A DNA stretch of 64,000 bases from Hesseltinella vesiculosa (GCA_002104935.1 MCGT01000001.1:1133001-1197000), one strand, 5' to 3'. Numbered from the stretch's first letter, positions 1-10,754 are shown. Made by a program: numbers and translations. The notes: generated from the letters alone by a model not told the origin.

Positions 1-375
1 AACGACTGTTTGCCCATCGAAAACAGGATGATCTGAAAGAAGTGAGGTTACAAGGATAGTCAGATATTTAGCTTGAATTTCGATAGGTGGATGGGGTAGG
101 CTGTATGCCATTTTCGAGAGAGCTGCAACGGCCAAGCCAGACGTCGTCGTTCAGGCTGCTGATTAAAACAGCGTCTGTTCACACCTGTTAATAGACGCCT
201 GCCAAACAGAAATGAGAAGAGGATATGTGCCGCCTTGTAATTTTTTTTCCACTGCGCCTCTCATCGAGCATGTCGTCGCGTCTGAAGAAGCCGATGTGCT
301 CTTGTCATGAGAGGGGTCGTCAGGGTCATACAACGTTCCGAGAAATGGTATAAAGTCAAAGGCCAACGTCATCAA
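1..375 (-). CDS. 5' part of an unrecognised gene, cut by the window edge
   Basis: Probable amino-terminal part of a gene running off the left edge. Reading starts at an ATG at 375 with residues MMTLAFDFIPFLGTLYDPDD. A second protein-like stretch, open from about 130 to position 1, includes IEIQAKYLTILVTSLLSDHP. The two are in different contexts and would need one or two introns between about 130 and 260; candidate donors and acceptors exist but I could not find a phase-consistent join. The second stretch looks helical, but I recognise no family. It lies 168 bp beyond the MSH2 stop on the same strand. It could also be two unrelated open stretches. Confidence 0.35.
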
Positions 376-542
376 ACCTTTTTTTCTGGAGAATCACCCG
401 TTCTGGTCCATCCGAAATTCCTGCAGATAATTATAAGATAAAAAAAAGAGCGCTGGTGACCATCAGGCCGACGGCGCGGGCTGGTTTTACTTTTTTCAGG
501 GCAGAGGGGATCAGGTAAAAACCAGGGGAAGGTTTGTGTTTT

Positions 543-3500
543 AATTTTTTAGGAATTCGTTGGCTTGGATTGTCTCTTTGTATTTCTCCTTGACGAGCTT
601 GATTCGCTTGGCTAATTCAGGGCCACTGGTGACACCACCTTGAGTAATCTCCTGGATCATGTTTTTGATGCTTTGAATACTGTCCTGAGCATCTGTTTCC
701 ATAGCATCATCCGAGACAGGATCTAAGGGGAAGAGGAAGTCAACGCGGTCATTTTGGGTGTCTGTGATTGCATGGTTTACCTTGCTCGAGTTCTTGCGCT
801 TTTCGTTTGGCTAGCTGGACAACCGTTGGAGGGAAATTGGCCATTTCGGCGACGTGGATCCCAAAACTTTGGTCACACACGCCCTCTTGAACCTTGTACA
901 ACAGCGTGATCGAAGGCTGGTTGCCATTGGAATCATCCACATGCACCGCCACGTTTAGGTTCTTGACGTGTGGTAGGCTCGAGCCTAGATCGGTCAGTTC
1001 ATGGAAATGCGTGGCAAATAAGCAAAGAGCCCTGATTTTGGATGCAATGAATCTAAGAGCAAAACCGAGATTAGTTCATTATGCTGCTAACCCAACGATT
1101 TTTTGTTCCCATGATCTTACTCCGAAATTGACCAAGCAAGACCAAAGCCGTCATAAGTGCTCGTGCCTCGGCCCAATTCGTCAATGATGATCAGAGAGTT
1201 TTGTGTGGCAGATTTCAAGATGGTGGCTGTTTCCAACATTTCAGCCATGAAAGTCGATACGCCTTTGAGCTGACTGTCGCCAGCACCCACACGAGCAAGA
1301 ATAGAGTCAAACACGCAAAGCTTGGCCTCGGTACAGGGCACGTAGCAACCCACCTGCGCCATCAGTGCGATCACCCCAATCTAAGATGCGTATTTAAAAA
1401 AAAAAAAAAAAATAAGGGGCTTATTTTCAGGAATGGCCATCCCCCTACCTGTCGGATATACGTTGATTTACCACCCATGTTTGGCCCGGTGATCACCAAA
1501 AACTCAGATTCATCTGCGTAAGAAGTTGCGGAAATAAGCAGATGGTCCTCTTGTCTTCGTCGCATTTTACCTCGCAGCATTGTCACATCGTTGGGAATAA
1601 AGATAACATCGGCCTGTGCTTCAATACAAGGATGGCGGGCCTCCGTGAGTTCTACACCTCCTTGACCAAGAGGCGTCAACGTAGGTCGTACAAAAGGCAC
1701 TGGAGCCATGATCGACACATGGGCGAAGGACACAAGGACATCCAGTCGAGCCAGCACAGACCCCAAGGATTCCAGAACAGGGCAATAAGAAGCTGTCGGG
1801 GTTTACGAGAAATGGTGAGCTCCAAGTCCCTTTTTTTTCCTTTGGTTGGTTTGCACTCTTACCAACAATTTGAATCACTTCCTTGACAAGCTTGGTTTGC
1901 GTTTTTTCATATTCGTCACAAAGTTTAGACCAGGACTCATTGAGGTTCTTTAGGGTCGACGAAGTAAAGAGGACACCGGCCTTTTGCGTGGTGTACTCGA
2001 TGATGTCAGTTTTGCCTCGGAGAGCCGAGGCATCGTTTCGACTTAATCGGAAGCAGTAGCCGTAGACACTGCTCTTCTCCAGTTTGAGCTTCTTTTCTAC
2101 ATCCATCTTGAGTTTTTGTCCGACCTGTCAAGAAAATTTTAGCAAGCTTTCTCCCCTTTCTCTCGATGTCTGATCTTTACCCGATAGTGTTCCTTGTCCA
2201 TGGATTCCCTGGCATCGTCCATTTGCACACGTAGCTCTGTTTGAATAGAGAAAGTCGATGAGTACGCAATGATTCCCTTTACACAACGCTTTTGCACCTT
2301 TCAATGAAGCGTCGAAATCAGGGCGGATGACGAATTCATGCTGCTCCACGGCTTCAAGGTCAATAATGGATTCCACCAGCTCTTCCAGCTTCTGGGCTTT
2401 TTCATACAGTTCCTACACGATCGGGTGAGATGAAGTTGATTCAACCCCAATCCTTTGGTGAACATCAGCCTACCTCGATTTTGCCAGTAAACTCGTCTTT
2501 CAGTAGCTGTGCCAAGTCTTCGGCCTCGGGTTCATTGGCATTCAGGAGTGTGGTCATAGCAGGCAAGCGAATAACCACTTGGTAAATACGCACCACATCC
2601 TAAAAAAAAAGTGGGTCTTCTTTTGTTACTGCGCGTTGATTCTATACCTGCAGATTGGCAATGCCCCGTTGGAATTTCTTGGCCAGGCGGTGGAGATCAG
2701 GAATATTTTTCAAATGAGACTCTTGTAAGCCTTGGCGCAGCTCGGTATCGTTGATCATGATACTGACGAGGTCCTGCCGTTTTTCAATGTCAGTGACGTT
2801 GAGCAACGGTTGTTTGAGCCACTGAGCAAGCAACCGTCCACCCTGACTGGTCTTGCAGTGGTTCAGGAGGCCATATAAGCTCATGGACTTATTGGAGCCG
2901 TCACGCGCACTAGGCATCAGATTCAGCGCTTGCAAGGCGGAAGAATCAAGGCGCATGTACTGATCCAGGTTGTGCCGGATCATTCTGAACTGCTTATAGT
3001 TATCGGTGTCTTCGATCAAGCCCAGGTACTTGAGCAAACACGCACATGATTCCATGGCTTGCTTCAAATCAAATTCGGCTAGCAGCAATAAAGAATATGA
3101 GACTAGCCTATGGGGAAGGGGGAGCTACAGCTGCAACTTACGCAATGCCGAGGCCGTCAGGTCACCTTCCAGTAAACGATTCAAATCCTGCTCGACGTTC
3201 TTCATTTGGTAATCGGTGCGCTTGCGGTTGGTGATAGCAATGCCACATCGGTCCATTATGCCTCGGATTTTGATGCCTTCATAATCCTTGCCAGTGTCAT
3301 CCATAGGTAGTAAACATTCTTTGATACCCAGTTGAATCACCAGCGCCTACCAAGAAAAAGATGAGGAAAGCCTGTCCACAAAGCAAAGTCGCTGCTCAGA
3401 GCGCTGTGTTTACCTCCAGGTTTGAGTAGAGCTCATTGTCCATAAATTCGGCCACGCCAATTTCTTTGACGCTTGCATCAGCAAATGCAACGCCCACGGT

Positions 3501-4214
3501 CTAATGAAAATAAAGAAGGGCGTCAAGACGTCTAAACAAAAACAAAAAAAAAAAGGACTTAAGGGTTACCTTTTGATCGCCAGTGACAGACCACTTGACG
3601 GCAAGCACCATGGGGGCGACATTCATGGTGGATGAGGTGAACAGGACATCTTCGACATCTTGCAAATTGCCAGGTGACGCCTTGCAGCCCAAGGACCAGT
3701 TGGACGTGCCTTTTTTGGTGCGCCAGATCTCGATGCGCAATTGACGGTTGAGAAGACCATCGCGCAAGTAGTTCTCGGCAACGCTTCCGGACACGAATGT
3801 GGTGGGCAGACCGCCTGCTGATTCGGTGGCACCCCAGTATTTGATTACCGTTGTGGTGTGGTAGATTTGGTCAGCTGCAAGCAGAGCATCGTCGCCATGG
3901 AAGCTGTAGTATCGTTTCTGATTTGATTCTCGTTCAAACAGCCTCACTGTCCCATCCGTCAACTAGAAAGCGTGTTGGAAAGGTAGGCAATCAGTAAAAA
4001 AAAAAAAAAAACAAGCGACAGGCTGGTACATGCATGATCTTACTGGGGCTAAAGATCGAAAAAAGCGCACAAACGTTTGTTGTTCAGGCTTGTCTACGAA
4101 CAAAACCGGAAATAAGCAATGTATTGAAGAAAGAGGCATCAGCGAAGAAGTGCTTTTGATGGAAAGCAACAATCACTTACCAATATCAGGTAAATCTTTA
4201 AGTGAGGTCGACAT
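543..4214 (-). CDS. MSH2: DNA mismatch repair protein MSH2
   Basis: MutS homologue that pairs with MSH3 or MSH6 to recognise mispairs and small loops in nuclear DNA. About 14 exons. The start at 4214 opens with [11 protein letters not shown] in a 34-nt first exon (4181-4214), spliced to the mismatch-binding domain at 3962 ([20 protein letters not shown]). The connector, lever and clamp regions follow. The ATPase domain has Walker A ([15 protein letters not shown]), an ABC-signature region ([11 protein letters not shown]) and Walker B ([16 protein letters not shown]). The helix-turn-helix end finishes ...[11 protein letters not shown] then stop at 543. A 57-nt intron (1514-1570) just before Walker A is stop-free and a multiple of three; removing it restores the usual family spacing. 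Domain order is complete and near family length. Confidence 0.95.
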
Positions 4215-4385
4215 GGTCTTTGTGGAAAAGAAGGGGAGAGAAAGAAAATAAAACGCAGGGCGTCTTAACGCGACGCCTATTTTTTTTTTTTTTTGGGTCA
4301 AAAAGTCCGTCGTGGCCTCAAGATTGCAGGCAATGGATAAAGACAAATTTTATTTCATTATGGAGGATTAACAAAGGGCTAGTAT

Positions 4386-6056
4386 TTAATAGATACCTAT
4401 AAAGATTTAAGAAACAAGAGAGGATTTGCTTGTGAGTCCCAAAAAAAAAAAAAAGCGTCTGTTTGGGCTTACCGGGGATAATTCTGTACTTGACAACCTT
4501 GCAGTATTCTTCCCAGTCTTTGCCATACTTTGTGCGGCACTTGTGGTCGTCACGACGTTCGCGATGAAGCAACAGAATGGCAAAGTAAAAGGGATAAAAG
4601 TAAGGGATGGGAGAGGCAAAGCCGCAGGGGAGCGACCACGATAAAGACATCAGCCAGTCACCGAGGTAGTTGATATGACGGGACACGCCCCACCAACCGT
4701 TGGTAATCAGCTTGGTGCCACGCTGAGTGGTGATGTAGGTCAGATCTGAAGGAGAGAGTCAGGAATGGTCAATAACACGGGCCAGTTTGTTCGGTGGCAC
4801 TTACGTTTGGTGTTTTCGCCGCTGGGGTTGGCACGGAAGTCGTTCTTTTGGCTGTTGGCGCTGCGGAAAATCAGGTAGCCGAGGAAGTTGAGGGCCACAA
4901 TGGCGCCAAACACGGGCCAGGAAAGGTCGCGAGGATTATCCACCAAGTAGCGGGCTTGCAACGTGTAAGTCAGAGGCACCCAAGAGTACAAACCAAAGGC
5001 AAGCATGAAACCAAAACCATCTACGTCCGAAAAAAAAGAAAAAAAAAAACTATAAAGACCTATGTCGCCTTCTGACACGCCAGCCTCTTTCGTCTTTACC
5101 GGTGGTGATGTCCATGGTCGTCAAGACACAGTCCTCATTCCACAGCGAATCCACAATGTACCAGGCTTGGAACAATTGCACGAGCAGCATGCTGTTGGTC
5201 ACATAGCCAATATCCAGGTATTGCTTGGCAGCAAAGGCAATATTGATGACCTGCCAGCCGATCATGCCAGGGCGCAGCTCAGTGAAGAACTTGATGTCAA
5301 AGTCACCAATGCGAGGGTTCAGTTCGCGACCAATCATATACTACATTTAAAAAACGGTCAGACACGAAATCGACGGACAGAGGCACAACGTACATCATAC
5401 AAAGGGTTGCCGGTGTTGCCGCCCAGAGCCAATAAGGCGTCCTTGGCAAAACTCTTGATGTAAACGAACAAGGCGATGGCATAACTGAACACAATGGAGC
5501 TGACAGCCAGACCAACCCAGTGGTCATACACAAATAGCAAAGGCTTCAAGCCAGAGTCCTTCAAAAAGTAGAGAGCAGTGAACAAAGTGGTGTGGTAAGC
5601 AGTAAACCCTAGCAACGACCGAGAATGAAGGTAAGCATAAAATAGAAAGGATCGAGATCATTCTGTGTTTTCACATTTACCATTGGTCTTGTAGCGAAGA
5701 CGTTCACCATTGCGAAGGAGGGAGCCAGGGTAGACATCGCCAGGCAAAGCAATGTACAAAATGGCTTCAAAAGCAACAAAAGCAACATAGACAACAAATG
5801 CCAATGGATCGAACAAGGTCTTGGCGTAGTCGACCGTCAACAAATTTTCAAAGTAGGTTTTCCAATCGTCGATCAACAATTGCGATGGGTAGCCTGTCTT
5901 GTTGCAGCAAATCGAAAAGAATAGCACAAGCACGGGAAGAGCAGTGACCATACCTAATGCCCCGGCAGGACCAAGGAATTCATAATGTGTCGTCTTTGGG
6001 TTGAGTTCTTCTGGTTCCTGTGGTTTAGCAGCTTCAGCCTTCTTTTTGGGAGCCAT
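4386..6056 (-). CDS. ERG24: C-14 sterol reductase (ERG24 type)
   Basis: Multi-pass ER enzyme reducing the delta-14 double bond of sterol intermediates with NADPH during ergosterol synthesis. It starts at 6056 with [20 protein letters not shown], then [15 protein letters not shown] and many hydrophobic segments. Family signatures are [20 protein letters not shown] followed by PGMIGW (ERG24-like rather than ERG4-like), [20 protein letters not shown], and the NADPH-side C-terminus [20 protein letters not shown]. The last coding piece is a tiny exon at 4386-4396: splicing gives the family-typical ending RIIPGIY and a TAA, whereas unspliced reading runs into a T-rich tail. About six or seven exons. 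The MSH2 start lies 171 bp downstream on the same strand. ERG4 or a lamin-B-receptor-like protein is less likely. Confidence 0.9.
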
Positions 6057-6275
6057 GGTTGAATTGAAAAAGAGAGAAAAAAGAAGAAAAAAAGAATGTG
6101 CTCTGGGGAAAAGGAAGATCATTTTCAAACTCACTCGGCGAAGAGCTTTATTGATTTTGACATCGGTCAGAGTCGCCGCGCATCGCAAGTCTAGAAAATT
6201 TGCCTTTCGTCAAAAAAAAAAAATGAGTGCCATTGTATTACTGCTCTAAAGTCTTTAAAGATGTTCATCTAGTAT

Positions 6276-7918
6276 CTAGCCTTGACCCGTCTCGTCGTAT
6301 TTTCGTCGCTTGCGTTCTGTGAAAAATTAAAAAAAAAAAAAAAAAGGAAAACGAACGTGAGCCTATCATTTGTTTCGGCCCGTGCTGTCAGTGACACAAA
6401 TTTACCATCACGCAACACACTATATGCATTGGAGATATCTTGGAACTTGGTTTTTGCTTTCTCTTTGTCCTCGGGTTCGGTGTACCTGTCCGGGTGATAT
6501 TTCATGGCCAAACCCCGGAAGGCACTCTGGATTTCGGACTTGGAGGCAGTGGCAGGCACTCCCAATATAGCATAGTAGCCTTGGGGATCGTGGCGAGCTG
6601 TGGAGGGCGTCGCTCGGTGGGACTGCTTGTAAGATTGCCATCTTTGGTCAGCCTCGTCATAGTCATCTGTCCAGGAGGTTTCCCACGTCTTGGCATCTTG
6701 TGCTTGACTTGCGATTTCTCGTTTCCGCATCCAATCGCGCACATGCAATGACAGCAAAGGATAATACATGACAAACAGGGATGTCGCTAGACTTGGAATC
6801 ACAATACCAGCCTGAGGCAAGTATCAAAAAATAAATCAGTAGGGGACACTTCATTGGAGGCTCGTTTACCCAGTAGGTGCCACTGGCGCCGCCCCAGCCG
6901 AGGCCCCCATTGAGGATCATCAGGCCGGCCATGCCAGCAGCAGAAACGAGAGCAACACGGCGCCAATTGTAAATGCGGATGCCACCGACGCTGAGATCGT
7001 GGCCATTGACAAAGGTGCGCAGACTCCGACCCATGTAGCGGATGGTGAACACAAAGGCAGGGTAGTAGACTGGCGCGACTCGGACATCACTGAGCGTCAC
7101 CTCCAGGTCCATGAGGCGAGTTTTGTCACCATTATACTTGTCGCAGAGGAAGGCTTCCATTGCATTTTCTTCGTTGGTTTGGATGAACGATCGGACCATG
7201 CGAAGGGCTGTGGTGGGGTACATGGTGTAGGGATCGAGGCGACGCTGAATGGCTTCGTAGGCCGGGTGATCATAGTGAGGACGGTCCATGAGGTTGGGCT
7301 GGAAGGCGGTAGCGTCGCGCAAGCCTTGCCCTGTGCGGATACCATTGACAAGACCTCGGCGATAGCGGTGGGACGCATAGATTTGTAGATCGGGATATTG
7401 CGCCGGCGAGTACACGCGGTCCATACGAATATTGTCTTGGACCCAATACCAATCGGTGTCCCAATAGGCTTCGGTGCGTTGGGTTGCAGGATTACGCCTG
7501 TATCTAAGAACGTTGCGACCCTAAGCCAAAGACACAAGCAACGATAAGGCTCGTTCAAAATTGGCTCGTCTCTGGTTTCACTTACGACTTGGGCCTGCAC
7601 AAGACGAACATGAACTTTGCACGAGACCACCCAAAACGGTAGAAACACTTCTTCTGGAGCGCCAACATTCGATACATTCATGGCGAAAAAGCCTTTGCCA
7701 TGGTAATCATTAAAGATCTAGCATTTTTAAAAAAAAAACTGTTCGTCAAAAAAGCAATGCTTGGCGTTTGCAAGTGTACGTACGGTTTCAGCAGCCTTCA
7801 CATGTTGAGAGAATGGTACGGCCTTGAGCTTGTCCTTGGACGGACCTCCAGCAGTGGAATAGCGCTGACATCGTATTACGCTGGGAAACAGGGTTCGACA
7901 TGGCCACAATTTAAGCAT
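6276..7918 (-). CDS. membrane J-domain (DnaJ) protein, probably mitochondrial
   Basis: Probable Hsp70 co-chaperone. The start at 7918 gives [20 protein letters not shown], a basic, hydroxylated, acid-free leader typical of a mitochondrial presequence. The next exons read [20 protein letters not shown] and [20 protein letters not shown], then a long soluble part. Two hydrophobic segments follow: [20 protein letters not shown] and [20 protein letters not shown]. The C-terminal J domain has [20 protein letters not shown] and the essential HPD in MKYHPDRY. A final short exon (after an intron with an A/T run) completes it as [14 protein letters not shown] then stop. I do not recognise the exact family. 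C-terminal placement of the J domain behind two membrane segments differs from Mdj1 and resembles a membrane-anchored type III J protein. Confidence 0.8.
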
Positions 7919-8090
7919 AAGAAGAAAAAGAAGAGAGAAGGCGCAAGAACGCCAATAGAAAAGCCCAGCGGAGCGCAGTGACTGCCTGAAGCAAGCAATT
8001 TTTTTTTTCACCCCCGTCTGTTACTCAAAAAAAAGTCGTTTGTGTTTTTTCCATTTGCTCTTTTTTTCTTCTTTCATTACGTTTATCAAC
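7919..8090. promoter_or_regulatory. shared divergent promoter, J protein / COX7A-like gene
   Basis: A 172-bp spacer separates the two start codons, which face away from each other. It holds T runs and pyrimidine-rich tracts before the COX7A-like ATG, but I see no clear TATA box. Both products appear mitochondrial, so joint expression is plausible; that is inference from spacing and predicted location only. Confidence 0.5.
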
Positions 8091-8418
8091 ATGTCTCTTG
8101 TCAACCGTCCTAACCGAGTGCTCGCTCAACAACGCTTCTTCCAAGTACGTACAGTATTGATATTATGAACGACGATACTCATCATTCTGCGGCATTCTCT
8201 TTTGATAATCATCCTTAGGCTCCTTCCCAAACCCCTCTCTTCCTTCGTGGTCCCAGAGATAAGTTCTTTGTCGGTTTGACCGGTCTTGTCCTCGGTGTTG
8301 GTCTCGTCGGCTCTCTCTACGGCGCCACCCGCATGGTTCGCGTAAGTGTAGCCATTTTTACATCCATGGATCCCATTCTCATCCTTTTTTTTCTCTCTTG
8401 CAGGATCTCAAGAACTAA
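8091..8418 (+). CDS. cytochrome c oxidase subunit VIIa-like small membrane protein
   Basis: Three exons (8091-8144, 8219-8341, 8404-8418) give a 63-residue protein. It opens MSLVNRPNRVLAQQRFFQ, a short basic leader ending in RFFQ, as in several inner-membrane subunits. Then PLFLRGPRDKFF leads into one hydrophobic helix, VGLTGLVLGVGLVGSLYGAT, and a short basic tail MVRDLKN. Size, leader, the P-x-x-L-R-G segment and single helix fit fungal COX7A of complex IV in the inner mitochondrial membrane. It is too short to appear as one open frame because of its introns. An AATAAA at 8520 lies about 100 bp past the stop. Other single-helix respiratory subunits cannot be excluded. Confidence 0.65.
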
Positions 8419-8519
8419 ATACACCATCCCATGTTCTTTCCAACTAGACAACCACATTCATCTTTGATAATTCCCTCCACTCTCCTCGAAAATATGGGTT
8501 AGACCATCTTGCTTTGAGA

Positions 8520-8525
8520 AATAAA
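8520..8525 (+). terminator. polyadenylation signal of the COX7A-like gene
   Basis: AATAAA about 100 bp past the stop codon, followed by T-rich sequence. Confidence 0.5.
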
Positions 8526-9109
8526 GCGTCTCTCGTTTATTGTTCAACTTTTTTGATGTTTCGCTATCAACAAAAAAAAAGTTGCCTGTCATTTTTCCCA
8601 GTCATCTGATCCCTGCATGGTGTGGTAGTTAGTATAGTAGTACAAGTTGACATCCTTGATGAGAAAACTTACAGTATTGTAGCACCAAAAGAACGTATAT
8701 AAGAATCATGATGAAATCGACTGCACCTCTTTCATTCAATTTAAATTGTCTTGTCTGTCTTGTCTTAAAATGCCTACAACGGAATATGATCTTGGTTATG
8801 AAAATCCTGCTATCTTTAAGACGTATGATTTCATGGGCGCATCTGATTCCCAATCAGCTTCACCCTCTTTGGCGATTGAAGAACATCCTTTTGTCAACAT
8901 TGACTACCAACAATCGCGCAAGGACCAACGCATGCTGAGCCCAATGCAGCGGTGCAAGATTTGGATATGTGTGTACCAGTTGGAAATGTCCTACACAAAA
9001 ACGGCAAAATGCGTGAACGCGTCGCGTAGCAGTTGCCACAAATATGCAAGGATGTTTGATGGCAACCCACCCTACGACTTGCTGGAGCAGTTTGGTGTTG
9101 CAGCGATGG

Positions 9110-9215
9110 CTGAAAATACCGGTGTTCCTCTTACCGCCCTACAGCCCATTCCTCAATCCCATTGAGGAATGTTGGGCCAAAATCAAGGCAGGTGTGCGCC
9201 GGTCCCCTTGGACAA
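9110..9215 (+). mobile_element. C-terminal fragment of a second, different DDE transposase
   Basis: In a different frame from the surrounding transposase, about 30 residues read VFLLPPYSPFLNPIEECW then AKIKAGVRRSPW. This is the end of a DDE catalytic domain (the YSPxLNPIE block with the final Glu). The host element has its own, differently spelled copy of the same block (SYSPELNPIEQFW) at about 9850-9890, so this is a fragment of another element placed inside it. It ends in a T run. Confidence 0.65.
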
Positions 9216-9268
9216 CCTCTTTTTTTTTTCAAGAAAATATGAAGGTGCTTTTTTTTTTTTTTTTTTTT

Positions 9269-9410
9269 TTTGCGTGCACTGGAGATCTGGTTTGCGTGAG
9301 GGGAGACTAGGTTTGCGGGAGTCGGGGGTCTGGTTTGCGTGGCTGGAGAATCAGATTCACGTGCACTGGAAATGCTTTGCGTGCACTCAAATTTATTTTG
9401 CCTGCGCGCC
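9269..9410 (+). repeat. degenerate array of ~22-bp repeats inside the broken transposase
   Basis: Six to seven units of 20-22 bp, most beginning TTTGCGTG, start at 9269, 9291, 9312, 9334, 9356, 9376 and 9396. The better units share the core TTTGCGTGCACTGGAGATCTGG with substitutions. Later units drift (TTCACGTGCACTGGAAATGC). The array follows a run of about 22 T and ends where the DDE domain resumes. It is G/T-rich on this strand, unlike its neighbours. Confidence 0.65.
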
Positions 9411-10064
9411 AATCATCATCAATAATACTGGATTTTACGAGAAACTGTGTCTTTCTTGACGAATCTGCTTTCCATATTAATTTGAAATGTAGTATGGCAT
9501 GGTCAAAGAAAGGTGCACCGGCAGTGGTCACCGTTCCCAAAACTCGAGCGACAACAGCAACCATTTTAGGCGCGATCTCTGCTGAAGGTCTAATCAAATG
9601 CAGCCTTAGACTTCCTCAGCCTCCATCCAGTAAAAAGAGAAAGCGAGGAGATGGCATTGGGCATATGAGCAAAGGAACGGTTACGGGACACTACGTGAGC
9701 TTTCTAAAAGCTACGATGGATGAAATGGATCATTATCCGCACATGAAAGGTGATTACCTCGTGATGGATAATGCTCCTATCCATACATCAGAGAACATAG
9801 CCAAATACGTAGAATCTCGGGGCTACCACTGCGCTTACTTGCCTTCCTATTCTCCTGAGCTCAATCCAATCGAGCAATTCTGGTCAGTGGTCAAAAGTAA
9901 AGTGAAACGCAACAAATTTCTCGAGAAGGAAACATTGATGACTCGGATCAGTGAAGCTTCTAATAGCTTGAAGCTAAGTGATTTTAAAGGATTTGTTGGG
10001 CATTCTCACAAGTGCTTGGACAAGTGCCGTAATAGGCAAGCGCTCTGAAACTATTGAAATCAGA

Positions 10065-10190
10065 CAACTCAAGCAACTCAAGCAACTCAAGCACTCAAGG
10101 CACTCAAGCAACTCAAGCAACTCAAGCAACTCAAGCAACTCAAGCAACTCAAGCAACTCAAGCAACTCAGGCAACTCGGGCAACTCGGGC
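10065..10190 (+). repeat. 9-bp minisatellite (CAACTCAAG)n
   Basis: About 13-14 copies of CAACTCAAG begin 17 bp past the transposase stop. One shortened unit pair (CACTCAAGG) lies near 10093, and the last three units drift to CAACTCAGG and CAACTCGGG before a T run. The array translates to Ser/Asn repeats on the plus strand and Leu/Glu repeats on the minus strand. I take these long open frames to be artefacts of the repeat. Confidence 0.85.
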
Positions 10191-10277
10191 TTTTTTTTAT
10201 TTGTTAGTCAAATTCTGAGGGGACATATACAAGGTGAGGGAGAGGTGAAAAGAGCAGTGGGATCCGAAAAAGAAAAA

Positions 10278-10754
10278 CTACAAATTCTTTTTCGTAAAGG
10301 CCTCTTTCAAATAGAGGTGAGACGTGTAGCGGCTGAATAGATTTTGTTTTTTGCCAGCCTCATAGCACCTCACCCATGAGAAGCGGCCGGTGCTCTTGTT
10401 GCGGCTTTCGAGCACAAACTCCAAGTCGGGGCTGTGAGTGGATGGTGGCGGCGATGGTGTCATGCGCATTGGCGTGACGGGATTGGATGTGTCGTTGGAA
10501 AGGTACCGTCGCTTGAACGTACGACTGAATTGAATCAGGTCGTCGCAGTATGCATCAAGGCGGCGCTTGGCGTCGGGCGAGTTGTCATGGACGCAGTTAG
10601 TAATCTTGATGGCCTGCCTGATGGTTGCGTCGCAAAAAGATTCCATCTTGCACATCATTGCGTCCCTTGTATCTTTGTCTATGGGCATTAACACACGGCT
10701 GACGCGGTAGAGCATTTTGATGGACTTTGGATTTTCGAGTGTCGCACAAGCCAT
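10278..10754 (-). CDS. unrecognised ORF starting MACATLENPKS
   Basis: Open frame of about 158 codons from an ATG at 10752-10754. It starts MACATLENPKSIKMLYRVSR and contains acidic and basic stretches and a Pro/Ser segment (PMRMTPSPPPSTHSPDLEF). Its first codons lie within an inverted repeat whose partner at 11331-11376 reads the same start codons on the other strand (MACATLGNTKS). The three differences within the compared stretch all change the amino acid, which argues against purifying selection on that part. I recognise no domain. It may be a mobile-element accessory protein, a captured gene fragment or chance. Confidence 0.25.
   Translation of the reverse strand: MACATLENPKSIKMLYRVSRVLMPIDKDTRDAMMCKMESFCDATIRQAIKITNCVHDNSPDAKRRLDAYCDDLIQFSRTFKRRYLSNDTSNPVTPMRMTPSPPPSTHSPDLEFVLESRNKSTGRFSWVRCYEAGKKQNLFSRYTSHLYLKEAFTKKNL

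Larger units (their letters stand above)
8770..10048 (+). pseudogene. Tc1/mariner-like (DD34E) transposase, disrupted in the middle
   Basis: Cut-and-paste transposase of the IS630-Tc1-mariner superfamily. An N-terminal DNA-binding part starts at 8770 (MPTTEYDLGYENPAIF) and has a helix-turn-helix-like region (MLSPMQRCKIWICVYQLEMS). From about 9424 the catalytic domain is intact: first Asp in CVFLDESAFHIN, second in YLVMDNAPIHTS, and Glu in YSPELNPIEQFW, with 34 residues between the second Asp and the Glu. It ends at 10048. Between about 9110 and 9424 the expected linker of roughly 100 residues is replaced by foreign sequence: a piece of another transposase, a T run and a degenerate repeat array. 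The copy therefore looks dead although its active-site residues survive. I found no convincing terminal inverted repeats. Confidence 0.8.

Noticed and set aside
9974..10183. Leucine/glutamate-repeat protein on the minus strand
   Set aside because: Entirely a translation of the 9-bp minisatellite.
10065..10190. Possible CRISPR-like array
   Set aside because: The repeats are contiguous 9-bp units without spacers, in a eukaryotic genome; it is a minisatellite.
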